Of a DNA stretch of 64,000 nucleotides, positions 43,545 to 52,467 are shown one piece after another. This stretch comes from Akkermansiaceae bacterium UBA956 (GTDB lineage Bacteria; Verrucomicrobiota; Verrucomicrobiia; Verrucomicrobiales; Akkermansiaceae): positions 1 to 64,000 of the forward strand of contig DBCO01000010.1 in NCBI GenBank assembly GCA_002293145.1, written 5' to 3'. The notes below the pieces were generated by a model. It was given only the letters and a program-made list of their open reading frames with translations, made no database searches and had not been told where the DNA came from. The number at the start of each line of letters is the position of its first letter. Position 1 is the first letter of the stretch. The translations under genes were made by a program, and so were the position numbers.

Positions 43545-44533
43545 ATGAAACTTATGAAAAAATATTCCTTTACACGGCATGCTCCTTAATTAGTTGCTTT
43601 AATTCGTATTGTGTTGATATTCCAAATGGAGTCTTTGAATTGCGTGATGGTGAGTCCCTTCGGCTAGAATATAATCCTATGTCACAGACAGGCGAAAGTG
43701 TTCAGACCCTTTATCTGAAATCTCACGATAAAGAAGTAGTCGTTAACATGTTGCTTGCGGAGCATCAAATTTATGCTAACGGGTCGCATGGTCTCAAGCC
43801 TTACGAAAAATGCTCTATTATAGCAGCCGATCATAAGTCTAATGAATTGTTAGTATTATATGCGTTTGAAAATGGTAAGCAACAAATCTTTCAAGCGAAT
43901 GATGTTTCACGAGGTTATGCAAAACCATCCTATACTGAACAAGACCTACTTTTGGTATCGTACTTCAAAGAGAAAAATACATGGGAAACGCTAGTTTCTG
44001 TTCACATCCAAACATTTTGGGGCGATATTTTGGGAGAAAAAGTTTCTGGAGTCGCCATAGCAGGAAAGCTAAGCTATGAAATTCAGTTTAAGCAAAATTG
44101 GACAATTGAAGGAACACAAACAGAAGTCACTGACACTCGTCATAAGATAATAGAAAATGGTTCCGCTCACAGACGATTGCAGATGGATGAAGAATCTAAG
44201 CAAATTTATTCAATCGATGATAATGGCAATAGATTTTTTACTATGCGTTCAGTTTGGTGGTCGGGAGAAAATGCGGCACACATTGAAAACATGAGAATCC
44301 GAGCTGATTTGCGTATGCGGGCCGAATCTGAAGCTAAGAAAAAAGGGTTAATGATACCTGCTGCAACGACGGCATTCGTTGATAAGTTAAAGTCGAGAAA
44401 AATTGAGGTGACAGAATTGAGAATTATTCCCAATACCAAACCGTTACAAAGTCGCTTCAAAATTACCAAAGATTTGAGAAAACAAATTCAGAGTGGGGCG
44501 GAATCTGCCGACAAGGCTGATCCGCAAAAATAA
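43545..44533 (+). CDS. AT-rich secreted protein, unknown function, probable frameshift in signal peptide
   Basis: The main frame is open from 43430 to the stop at 44533, but its first 40 residues look like non-coding sequence. A natural start exists at ATG 43545 in the neighbouring frame (MKLMKK). One extra A in the run of six As at 43557-43562 would join it to IFLYTACSLISCFNSYC and complete a signal peptide. The mature part (GVFELRDGESLRLEYNPMSQTG...) is beta-rich; I do not recognise it. The base composition is clearly more AT-rich than that of the neighbours, a hint of transfer. It may be a slightly broken gene or a sequencing error. Confidence 0.55.
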
Positions 44534-44589
44534 AATACGTTAGGTTGGTGATGAAATTACACACAATTATTATTGTGAAATAAAATGTA

Positions 44590-44619
44590 AGGCGTGATTT
44601 GCAGACGCCTCGTTTTTTT
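44590..44619 (+). terminator. Rho-independent terminator, convergent genes
   Basis: AGGCGT (44590-44595) pairs with ACGCCT (44605-44610), then CG and seven Ts. It ends the AT-rich gene, and on the other strand it lies at the end of alr, so it could work for both. Confidence 0.7.
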
Positions 44620-45730
44620 ACACTTGAGCTATAGGCAGATAGATCCGTTGCACGCGCGGGGTGATGCCGGTGTAGATGTGCCAGGGGATGGTTTGGGATT
44701 GCTCGGCGAGTTCGGTGACGGAAATGTGGGGTCCGAAGAGTTCGACTTCATCGCCTTCTTGGATCTCGGGGGCGTCGGTGACGTCGATCATCATTTGGTC
44801 CATGGTGACGCGTCCAAGGATGGGAAAAAATCGATCTCTGACAAAAACGCTTGGGCCGTGGCCGGAGGCGTGGCGTGGGTAGCCATCGCCGTAACCGATG
44901 CCGATGGTGGCAACGCGGGTGGGTCGGGTGGTGACGAAACTGCGACCGTAGGAAACGCCGTGTCCGGCAGGGAGGGTGCGGATCAGGGTGACGCGCGACT
45001 TGAGGGTCATGACGGTCTGCAATTTTAGCTGATGCTGGGGCAAGGGTGAAATGCCGTAGAGCATGAGGCCCGGGCGGGCGAGATTGCAGGTGTGGGAATC
45101 GTAGCCGAGCAGGCCCGCGCTGTTAGCAAGGTGACGCCAGCGAAAGCTGTGGGGGCCGCCGAGGAGATTGATGATGTGGGTGAATTGCTGAAATTGCGCG
45201 CGCGTGAAGTCTTCGTCTTCATCGGCAGAGGGTAAATGGGAGCCGATGCCCTCGATGCGGATGCCGGCGAGTTCGCGCAGTGCGTGAAGGGTGGAGGTGA
45301 GATTTTCGGCAACGAATCCGCCGCGGCCCATGCCGGTATCGACGGCGAGGTGAACGGCGAGCACGGTATTTTGCGCCGTGGCGATCTGATGGAAATGGCG
45401 GGCTTCTTCGAGAGAGGAAATGCAGGGCACCCAGTGATGGCCTACAATTTCCTCGCGTTCCTCGGACCAGGTTGCCCCGAGCAGATAGATGGGAGTGGTG
45501 ATGCCAGCTTGGGAGATGCGGCGAGCTTCACCAACGTTGGCAACACCGAGAAAGGCGATTTTTTCGGCAGCAAAAACTCGGGCAACATCTTCGAGGCCAT
45601 GACCGTAGGCTCCGGCTTTGACAACGGCCATCAGGGCCATGTTAGGCCAGGTCTCAGCGGCGATGCGAAGATTGTGACGTAGGGCGGAGAGATTGATTTC
45701 TGCCCAAGCGCGTGGTGGTGATGGCGGCAT
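44618..45730 (-). CDS. alr: Alanine racemase
   Basis: The 370-residue PLP enzyme makes D-alanine for peptidoglycan. PLP-binding K38 lies in MAVVKAGAYGHG, and the catalytic Tyr is Y261 in HGVSYGRSF. Other family motifs are AVDTGMGRGGF, LARPGLMLYGISP and VTMDQMMIDVT. ATG 45730 gives the usual start two beta-strands before K38. Isolated from cell-wall clusters here. Confidence 0.94.
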   Translation of the reverse strand: MPPSPPRAWAEINLSALRHNLRIAAETWPNMALMAVVKAGAYGHGLEDVARVFAAEKIAFLGVANVGEARRISQAGITTPIYLLGATWSEEREEIVGHHWVPCISSLEEARHFHQIATAQNTVLAVHLAVDTGMGRGGFVAENLTSTLHALRELAGIRIEGIGSHLPSADEDEDFTRAQFQQFTHIINLLGGPHSFRWRHLANSAGLLGYDSHTCNLARPGLMLYGISPLPQHQLKLQTVMTLKSRVTLIRTLPAGHGVSYGRSFVTTRPTRVATIGIGYGDGYPRHASGHGPSVFVRDRFFPILGRVTMDQMMIDVTDAPEIQEGDEVELFGPHISVTELAEQSQTIPWHIYTGITPRVQRIYLPIAQV

Positions 45731-45781
45731 GGAGAAGGATGGTGATCTTGCTGGGCATGACGCTTACAGTGCGCCGCCACG

Positions 45782-46636
45782 TTATTTTTTCTTGCTGTAA
45801 GCTTTAAGGAAATCGACGCAGCCCTTGATATCGGGCACGTTGTTCTCCCAGTTGTGTTCGTATTCGATGGTGACGTTGCCTTTGAAGCCATGCTTGCCTA
45901 CTTCGTCAAGGATGGCTTTGAGATCGATGATGCCGGTGCCGAAAATTTGGTCGTGGCTGGATCCGGTAATGGAGGCGCGATCTTTCATGTGAAACGAATG
46001 CACGCGTGGGGCGATTTTTTTGATGACGTCTAGCGGATTGAGGCTGGAAGTAGCCCAGTGGCCGAGATCGGCGCAGAAGCCGATGTTTTCATGGCGCCCC
46101 TCGATGGCCTTGCTGATGGTATCGGGATTCCAAAGTGCGGAGGGTTTGGGATGATTGTGGAAGCAGACTTTGAGGTCGTATTCTTTGCTGAGTTTTTCGA
46201 GGACATCGATTGCATCGAGGGACTCGGTGGTAATACCATAGAGGCCGAGGGTTTTGGCAAATTCGAAATACTTGCGTGCTTCCGTTTCGTTATTGGGAAT
46301 GCCGACAACACCAAAGTTCACGAAGGCGATGTTGTGTTTTTTTGCATGAGCTTGGAGTGCGGCGATGGCTTCTGCCGAGAGATCGGGACCGAGCTTGAGG
46401 TCTTTGTGCTCGGGGCTGAGAACTTGTCCGGCAAAAATTTCGACACCATGAGCACCAGCTTGGGCGGATTTTTCGATGGCTTCAAAGAGGGTGAAATTTT
46501 TCAATGACCAGCACTGGACGGAGATCGTGAAGCCCGCTTTGGTGAGGATGGCGGGATCGAGGGCTTTTGCCAAGCTGCGACTGCTAAAAGCGAGGGCGGT
46601 GGCGGGAAGAAGGCTAAGGACGTGGCGGCGGTTCAT
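45782..46636 (-). CDS. Tat-type exported sugar phosphate isomerase/epimerase-like protein
   Basis: The 284-residue protein begins NRRHVLSLLPATALAFSSRSLA, a twin-arginine-like signal. It then has a xylose-isomerase-like TIM barrel: SVQCWSLKNFTLFEAIEKSAQAGAHGVEIFAG, VCFHNHPKPSALW, IGFCADLGHWATSS and VTIEYEHNWENN. The His, Asp and Glu residues in these are the usual metal ligands. This type is very common in Planctomycetes and Verrucomicrobia, where it is thought to work on sugars in the periplasm; the substrate is unknown. Confidence 0.8.
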   Translation of the reverse strand: MNRRHVLSLLPATALAFSSRSLAKALDPAILTKAGFTISVQCWSLKNFTLFEAIEKSAQAGAHGVEIFAGQVLSPEHKDLKLGPDLSAEAIAALQAHAKKHNIAFVNFGVVGIPNNETEARKYFEFAKTLGLYGITTESLDAIDVLEKLSKEYDLKVCFHNHPKPSALWNPDTISKAIEGRHENIGFCADLGHWATSSLNPLDVIKKIAPRVHSFHMKDRASITGSSHDQIFGTGIIDLKAILDEVGKHGFKGNVTIEYEHNWENNVPDIKGCVDFLKAYSKKK

Positions 46637-46669
46637 GAGATGGTGGTGTGGGTTGTTGATGGATTTTTT

Positions 46670-46705
46670 TTAACGACGGATTAAACGGATGGGACGGATT
46701 TTTGA
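46670..46705 (+). repeat. ACGGAT-type repeat, third copy
   Basis: TTAACGACGGATTAAACGGAT followed by GGGACGGAT is nearly the same unit as at 2867-2900. It lies in the gap before the isomerase-like gene and also carries three ACGGAT hexamers. Confidence 0.55.
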
Positions 46706-46776
46706 GGCTTTGTGTTTTGGTGCGAGAGAACTACGAAATGTGTTGGGCGATTCTTGCGGAAAATGATCGCAGGTAT

Positions 46777-47409
46777 TTAGGAGCGGCGTAAGCTGAGCAA
46801 TTCGTGGGGGGAATCGATGAGATGTGTGGGATCGGCGGCGTGGAGTGAGGCGCGGGAATTGAAGCCCCAGGTAACGGCGGCGCAAGGGATGCCAGCTTTG
46901 TGGGAGGCCTTGACGTCGCGGATTTCGTCACCGATGTAGAGCATTTCAGTGGATTGGAGCGAAAAGGTTTTGCGGATGGCTTTGAGGTGTTTGGCTTTTC
47001 CAGTCAGCTTTGAGGTGGAGGAAACAAAAGTGAAGTGGGAGCGCAGGCCGTGGGCGTCGAGAAGCAGATTGACGTTTTCGGTGGCGTTAGAGGTGAGGAT
47101 TCCAAAGATTTGGGCCTCGGCGCGAAGGCTGGGTAAAATTTCGGCGATGCCGGGGATGAGCGGGATTTGGGCAATACGTTCGCGGAGCATGGCGGTGCCG
47201 CGGGCGAGTAGCGAGGGCACGCGGAAGGTGGAGATTTCGAGGTGTGAGAGGAGCTCGCTCAAGGAGAAGTTGCGCAGGGTTTCCATTTCGTGGGACTCAA
47301 CGCTGCGCAGTCCGTATTCGGGAGCAAGTTGGTTGTAGATGTGGCGTGTTTGTTCGAGGGTATCGGCGATGGTGCCGTCGAAGTCAAAAATTATGGCGCG
47401 GTAGTGCAT
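46777..47409 (-). CDS. HAD-family hydrolase
   Basis: The 210-residue protein has motif I RAIIFDFDGTIADTLE (nucleophile Asp), motif II FGILTSNATENV, motif III Lys in KLTGKAKHLKAI and motif IV LYIGDEIRDVKASHKAG. The cap region lies between motifs I and II. It is a phosphoglycolate-phosphatase-like enzyme with unknown substrate. ATG 47409 is chosen over a longer open frame; the ABC ATPase gene ends 17 bases upstream. Confidence 0.82.
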   Translation of the reverse strand: MHYRAIIFDFDGTIADTLEQTRHIYNQLAPEYGLRSVESHEMETLRNFSLSELLSHLEISTFRVPSLLARGTAMLRERIAQIPLIPGIAEILPSLRAEAQIFGILTSNATENVNLLLDAHGLRSHFTFVSSTSKLTGKAKHLKAIRKTFSLQSTEMLYIGDEIRDVKASHKAGIPCAAVTWGFNSRASLHAADPTHLIDSPHELLSLRRS

Positions 47410-47426
47410 GGTAGGGCGTGATTTTT

Positions 47427-48185
47427 TCAGTTGGGTTCGGAGTGAAAGGCTTGATCGAGGAGTTCGGGTGTGAGCACATCCTCTACTGAACCGAAGCCGA
47501 GCGAGCATTTGTCGAGGAGGAGCGCTTCGTTGAAGAGTTGGGGTGCCGTGGCGAGATCGTGGTGGGAGGCAATGATCAGACGGCCTTCGTGAGCCAGGGA
47601 TTCGAGGAGCTTACTGAGGCGCAGTGATGCAGAGCGGTCGAGTCCGGTGAAGGGCTCATCGAGCAAGAGGACGTGGGCTTCTTGAGCTACAGCACGGGCG
47701 AGAAAGGCGCGTTGTTGTTGTCCGCCGGAGAGTTCGCGGATTTGGCGGTGCTGGAGCTTTTCGAGGTCGAGGGCGTGCAATGCTGCATCGACGGCAGCAG
47801 CATCCTCGTTACCGTAGGGTCGCCACCATCCAGTTTGCGGGTAGCGTCCCATTTCGACGAGTCCGCGCACGGTGATGGGAAATGACCAATCGACTTCCTC
47901 GCGTTGCGGCAGGTAGGCAAATTCGCGCGACCAGCGTTTGACGGATGTGCCGCGCCAGGTGATCGTACCGCTGCGCCGTGGGACCAGGCCCGCTATGGCT
48001 TTGAGCAAGGTGGATTTCCCTGCGCCATTGCGTCCTATAAGGGCAACGCGGGTGCCGCAGGAGGTGGCGAAGGAGATGTTTTCGAGGGCGATGATTTTAC
48101 GGTAGGAAACGCTGAGGTTTTCCACAATCAGCTCATGGTGCTGATGGTGGTGCGCGCAGCAGTCGTGGTGGGGATGGTCGGTCAT
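47427..48185 (-). CDS. ABC transporter ATP-binding protein, metal (Zn/Mn) type
   Basis: The 252-residue ATPase has Walker A ALIGRNGAGKSTLLKAIAGL, the signature RELSGGQQQRAFLARAVAQ, Walker B VLLLDEPFTGLD and the H-loop IIASHHDL. The N-terminus MTDHPHHDCCAHHHQHHE is rich in His and Cys, as in some zinc-handling proteins, and the body resembles ZnuC/MntB-type ATPases. The permease and binding protein are not in the window. Its start overlaps the upstream gene's stop (ATGA). Confidence 0.82.
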   Translation of the reverse strand: MTDHPHHDCCAHHHQHHELIVENLSVSYRKIIALENISFATSCGTRVALIGRNGAGKSTLLKAIAGLVPRRSGTITWRGTSVKRWSREFAYLPQREEVDWSFPITVRGLVEMGRYPQTGWWRPYGNEDAAAVDAALHALDLEKLQHRQIRELSGGQQQRAFLARAVAQEAHVLLLDEPFTGLDRSASLRLSKLLESLAHEGRLIIASHHDLATAPQLFNEALLLDKCSLGFGSVEDVLTPELLDQAFHSEPN

Positions 48186-48688
48186 GGCAGTTCCCAGATG
48201 TCGTCGATGTCGGTCGAGGAGTCGAATGTGTGCGTCAATGAGGCGCGCGCGGGTGGATCGAGGCGGAGTTTGGCGAAATAGCGGCCTGCTGGTGAGGACT
48301 GTGGCGCCCATGTGATGGACAAGAAGATGGTCGGGGGAATGTGCGTCAGCGTAGCGGAGAATTCGGTGGTGTTTGGCGATTCGATTTGTTGCCATAGCAC
48401 AGTGCCTGCGGCATTTTTGATTTGAATGGATGCTGCTGTGTGAGAGAGCGTCAGAGTAAAGAGACAAAGTTGTTTTTTTTCGCTTGCGAGGGTTTGTGGT
48501 GCAGTTGTGGGGACGATTACTTTCGCAGGGCGGTGGGTAATTTTCCACAAGGGAACAATCGCGAGGGCGAGTCCTAGGATCACAAAAAGGGTACGTAGTA
48601 AGGGAGCACCTCTCACGCGTTGATCATGGGCGAGATTGGTCAAAAGCGCAAGCGTGGAGGTGGACGGTGTTGGATTTTCTTGGATCAA
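48182..48688 (-). CDS. Single-pass membrane protein, unknown function
   Basis: The 168-residue protein has a polar N-terminus with THR-rich start, one membrane helix (LLRTLFVILGLALAIVPLW), and a beta-rich extracytoplasmic part (KKQLCLFTLTLSHTAASIQIKNAAGTVLWQQIE; TIFLSITWAPQSSPAGRYFAKLRLDPPARASLTHTF). It is translationally coupled to the metal-type ABC ATPase, suggesting a link to metal transport. I do not recognise the family. Confidence 0.65.
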   Translation of the reverse strand: MIQENPTPSTSTLALLTNLAHDQRVRGAPLLRTLFVILGLALAIVPLWKITHRPAKVIVPTTAPQTLASEKKQLCLFTLTLSHTAASIQIKNAAGTVLWQQIESPNTTEFSATLTHIPPTIFLSITWAPQSSPAGRYFAKLRLDPPARASLTHTFDSSTDIDDIWELP

Positions 48689-48754
48689 AGCTTGGTTTGT
48701 GAAAAAATCATTCGCGCTCAGTAGAAACTGCGCTATACATGAGAACGCAAGCGC

Positions 48755-50278
48755 ATGACGAATAAAAAGGTTACGATTATTGGTGCAGGCCCAGGAGGCT
48801 TGACTGCAGGCATGATTCTAGCGCATCGGGGATTCGATGTGACGATCATAGAGAAACAGGGTCGCGTGGGTGGTCGCAACGCGGAACTCAAGGTTGGTGA
48901 CTTTTCCTTTGACACAGGCCCTACGTTTTTGCATCAGAAGTTTACACTTGATGAGGTGTTTGCAGAAGCTGGAGCTAAGCCAGAGGATTTCATGGACCTG
49001 GTATTGCTAGACCCGATGACCAAGCTGACGTGGGGTGAGTTGTCGATGGAAACGACCTGTGATCGCGAGCTCATGGAGAAAAATGTAGAGCAGGCCTTCC
49101 CGGGTCACGGGGAAGGTTACCGTCGATTCATGGCGGATCATGCCGTCAAACTCTCTGCCATTTATCCTTGCCTGCAGCGTCCGTATCATGAGCTGAAATC
49201 TTTTCTCAGTACTTCGCTGATGAAAGCGATCCCCTATGTGGCGACGGGAAAAAGCGTTGTTGATGTGTTAGAAAATTATTTTGAGGATGATCGACTCAAG
49301 CTTGCATTCACCTTTCAGGCGAAATATCTCGGCATGTCCCCATGGCGCTGCCCTGCCTTGTTTAGCATTCTTTCCTACATCGAGTATCGCTATGGCATCT
49401 ATCACGTCCAAGGCGGATTGTGTAAAATCTCTGAGGCCATGGCTCAAGTTTTTCAGAAAAACGGTGGCACCTTGCGTCTTAATACCGCTTTGAAAGAATT
49501 GAAATTCACGGGCACGAAAGTCACTGGCGCAATCCTTGATAGCGGCGAGGTCATCGAATGTGATGACATCATCATGAATGCTGACTATGCACATGCTGTG
49601 ACTCACCTTCTCAACGGTCAATCCAAGCCCAAGGAACTACTCGAAAAGAAAAAGTATTCGTGCTCGACGTTCATGCTCTACCTCGGGCTGGATAAAATTT
49701 ATCAAGACGAACCGCATCACCACATCATTTTCGCAGATAACTATCGCCTCAATGTGGAAGACATTCAGAGCGAAAAAATCGTCTCCGATGATATGTCGGT
49801 TTACGTAAGAAATTCCTCCATCACCGATCCTGCGGTCGCCCCTGCCGGACAATCAGGTCTCTATATTTTAGTGCCCACCATAAACACCCGTCATGGATTT
49901 GATTGGGATACCTTTAAGCAAGAATATCGCGATAAAGTTCTCGCGCGGATTGAAGCAAAAACAGGGATGAAAGACCTGCGCAGACACATCATCGCCGAGC
50001 GCATTCTCACTCCGCAAGACTGGCGCGACGAAGGTGATATCTTTATGGGGGCTACCTTCAATCTCGCCCACACCCTTGATCAAATGCTCTACCTCCGCCC
50101 GCACAACCGGATGGAAGGTTACGAAAATCTCTATCTCGTCGGTGGTGGCACGCACCCGGGCAGTGGACTGCCGACCATTTATGAAAGTGGTCGTATCTCG
50201 AGCAATTTACTCTGTGATCGCCACAAAGTCGCTTACGAACGAGTGGACATGGCGCCAGCGTTTTTGAATAATGATTGA
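48755..50278 (+). CDS. Phytoene desaturase-family FAD oxidoreductase (CrtI/CrtN-like)
   Basis: The 507-residue flavoprotein starts KKVTIIGAGPGGLTAGMILAHRGFDVTIIEKQGRVGGRNAEL, the dinucleotide-binding and GG motifs. It ends NLYLVGGGTHPGSGLPTIYESGRISSNLLCD, the carotenoid-desaturase signature. The family includes C40 (CrtI) and C30 (CrtN) desaturases; sequence alone cannot choose, and no phytoene or squalene synthase gene is near. It would introduce double bases into a carotenoid precursor at the membrane. Confidence 0.87.
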   Translation: MTNKKVTIIGAGPGGLTAGMILAHRGFDVTIIEKQGRVGGRNAELKVGDFSFDTGPTFLHQKFTLDEVFAEAGAKPEDFMDLVLLDPMTKLTWGELSMETTCDRELMEKNVEQAFPGHGEGYRRFMADHAVKLSAIYPCLQRPYHELKSFLSTSLMKAIPYVATGKSVVDVLENYFEDDRLKLAFTFQAKYLGMSPWRCPALFSILSYIEYRYGIYHVQGGLCKISEAMAQVFQKNGGTLRLNTALKELKFTGTKVTGAILDSGEVIECDDIIMNADYAHAVTHLLNGQSKPKELLEKKKYSCSTFMLYLGLDKIYQDEPHHHIIFADNYRLNVEDIQSEKIVSDDMSVYVRNSSITDPAVAPAGQSGLYILVPTINTRHGFDWDTFKQEYRDKVLARIEAKTGMKDLRRHIIAERILTPQDWRDEGDIFMGATFNLAHTLDQMLYLRPHNRMEGYENLYLVGGGTHPGSGLPTIYESGRISSNLLCDRHKVAYERVDMAPAFLNND

Positions 50279-50586
50279 TCCATCGGTTGCGTAACGTCCA
50301 CGTGAACAATCGCTGTAACGTAGTAAAGGCGACTCTTGGAACAAAGCATCATCACTGCGGCGCTGTCAGTTGTCCTTTGAACAGGGGTTGTTGCAGAATA
50401 GACGAATCGTAATCGACAGCACGAATCACTCCAAGCTGCAAAAACATGCTTTTTCCGCTAAAAATTCGATTTTACGGCGAAAATGATGTCATTTCTCAAT
50501 TTTTCGCTGAAATCAACTTGCACAAATCCCATACTGGTGTTATACATCTGCGCCGACATTAGTATCTTTATCAACAAACTAAGGTT
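50279..50586 (+). other. Upstream region of cysJ (308 bases)
   Basis: It holds no gene. A promoter for cysJ lies at 50518-50546. The parS-like stretch TCCACGTGAACA near 50297 lacks one G of the palindrome and is not counted. No sulfur riboswitch is recognised. Confidence 0.5.
50518..50546 (+). promoter_or_regulatory. Predicted sigma-70-type promoter for cysJIH
   Basis: TTGCAC (50518-50523) and TATACA (50541-50546) are 17 bases apart. Transcription would start about 35 bases before the cysJ ATG. Confidence 0.65.
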
Positions 50587-52344
50587 ATGTTACCCGCGCA
50601 CGCTCCTTTCTCTGAATCCGCCCGAAAACTCATCGAAACCGCACTGGTCGGGCTCGATGTCACCCAGCGCGCTTGGCTCTCGGGCTATCTCGCTGCACCA
50701 CTCGGCGCCGTTGCGGCCCCAGCTGCCCCAGCTGTGAAGGCCTTGATTTTGTATGGAACCGAGTCGGGCAACTCCGAAAAACTTGCTGACCGCGCCGCGA
50801 AGGAAGCGAAGAAAAAAGGCATCACTGCGACCGTAAAAAATATGTCGGATATCGCTCCTGCTGACTTGAAAAAACACAGCAACCTGCTCGTGCTCGTCAG
50901 CACATGGGGCGACGGCGAACCGCCCGACGGCGCTACAAAATTTTACAAGGACTTCATGGTCTTTGAAGAAAAACTCAGCGGCCTATCGTTCTCGGTCTGC
51001 GCGCTGGGCGATACCTCCTACGAAAAGTTCTGCCAAACTGGTAAGGACATCGATGCCAAATTGGAAGCACTCGGCGCCAAGCGCATTGCTCCTCGTCAGG
51101 ACTGCGACGTTGACTACGAAGACGCTTTCACCTCATGGCTCGGCACCACCTTAGCCGCGCTCGCACCGACCACGATTACCGTCATCGAAGCTCCCGCCGC
51201 TGCTCCTGCAGGTGTTGCCAGCTACGGTTTGAAGAACCCCTTCCCGTCTGAAGTTCTCGAAAACATTCTCCTCAACGGCAAAGGTACCGCCAAGGAAACG
51301 ATCCACGTCGAGCTTTCCCTCGCCAACTCCGGTCTCACCTACGAACCCGGCGACGCTCTCGCCGTGATCCCGCAAAACGCCAGCGACTATGTTTCCGACC
51401 TTCTCAAAGCAGCCAAACTCCAAGGCGACGAGGAAATCGAAACGAAAGCTACGGGCAAAAAATCGCTCGCCGAGGCCCTCACCTATGATCTCGACATCAC
51501 TGGCCTTTCTCGCTCAGTACTGACCAAGCTCCACGAAGCCAGCCCGAATCCTAAACTCGCCGCCTTACTCGACGAATCAGCAAAAGACCAGCTCAAGGAC
51601 TACAACTACGGTCGCGAAATCATCGATGCTATCAACGATTTCGCTCCGAATGGCTTACCCGCTCAAACCCTCGCCGGCTTGTTGCGGAAAATGCCGCCGC
51701 GCCTTTACTCGATCGCCTCCAGCCTGCTGGCGCATCCCGACGAAGTCCATCTCACTGTAGCTGCCGTCCGTTACAACAGCCATGGGCGCGATCGCAAAGG
51801 CGTTGCTTCCACGTACCTCGCTGACGCTGCGCATACCGGCCAGTCGGTCAATGTCTACACGCACACGAATAAAAACTTCCGCCTGCCCGAAAATGGTGAC
51901 ACTCCCGTGATCATGGTTGGCCCTGGCACAGGCATCGCGCCGTTCCGTGCCTTCGTCGAACACCGCGCCGAGCTCGGTAGCCAAGGCAAAAACTGGTTGT
52001 TCTTTGGCGATCAACGCTACATGTATGATTTCCTCTACCAGCTCGAGTGGCAAGAGCATCTCAAAAACGGCACCCTCAACCGTCTCGACGTTGCTTTCTC
52101 CCGCGACCAGCCCGAGAAGATCTACGTGCAGCAACGCATTGCCGAAAAAGGCAAAGACCTCTACGCCTGGCTGCAAGAAGGTGCGCACTTCTACGTCTGC
52201 GGCGATGCCTCACGCATGGCAGCCGATGTCCACGAAGCCCTGACCCAAGTTTACATCAACCATGGCGGCCTCACCCGCGAAGCTGCCGAATCCGAACTCG
52301 AAGCCCTCAAAAAAGCCAAACGCTACCAGCGTGACGTATACTAA
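50587..52344 (+). CDS. cysJ: Sulfite reductase (NADPH) flavoprotein alpha subunit
   Basis: The 585-residue flavoprotein has a flavodoxin domain (LYGTESGNSEKLADRAAKEA, TESGNS at 58-63) and an FAD domain (PPRLYSIASS, then GVASTYLAD). An NADPH domain follows (VGPGTGIAPFRAF, YVCGDASRMAADVHEAL) and the C-terminal aromatic RYQRDVY. It passes electrons from NADPH via FAD and FMN to CysI. The N-terminal 50 residues before the flavodoxin domain are Ala/Pro-rich. It heads the cysJ-cysI-cysH group. Confidence 0.94.
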   Translation: MLPAHAPFSESARKLIETALVGLDVTQRAWLSGYLAAPLGAVAAPAAPAVKALILYGTESGNSEKLADRAAKEAKKKGITATVKNMSDIAPADLKKHSNLLVLVSTWGDGEPPDGATKFYKDFMVFEEKLSGLSFSVCALGDTSYEKFCQTGKDIDAKLEALGAKRIAPRQDCDVDYEDAFTSWLGTTLAALAPTTITVIEAPAAAPAGVASYGLKNPFPSEVLENILLNGKGTAKETIHVELSLANSGLTYEPGDALAVIPQNASDYVSDLLKAAKLQGDEEIETKATGKKSLAEALTYDLDITGLSRSVLTKLHEASPNPKLAALLDESAKDQLKDYNYGREIIDAINDFAPNGLPAQTLAGLLRKMPPRLYSIASSLLAHPDEVHLTVAAVRYNSHGRDRKGVASTYLADAAHTGQSVNVYTHTNKNFRLPENGDTPVIMVGPGTGIAPFRAFVEHRAELGSQGKNWLFFGDQRYMYDFLYQLEWQEHLKNGTLNRLDVAFSRDQPEKIYVQQRIAEKGKDLYAWLQEGAHFYVCGDASRMAADVHEALTQVYINHGGLTREAAESELEALKKAKRYQRDVY

Positions 52345-52467
52345 AAGTTACTAGTGCCAAGTGAGCAGTGATCAGTGTTTTTCAAAAATTCACCGGAAAT
52401 GTTCACTCCTCATCAACCACTTCACACACTGATCACTTTCCACTGATCACTCACCACTTAAAAAGTC
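52345..52467 (+). repeat. GTGATCAGTG-type repeats between cysJ and cysI
   Basis: The 123-base gap holds AGTGATCAGTG near the left and CACTGATCACT twice near the right. These units recur around 42885-42900 and 54211-54233 in the neighbouring gaps. They can fold back on each other. Confidence 0.55.

Noticed and set aside
50295..50308. A third parS-like site before cysJ
   Set aside because: TCCACGTGAACA lacks one G and is not a palindrome.
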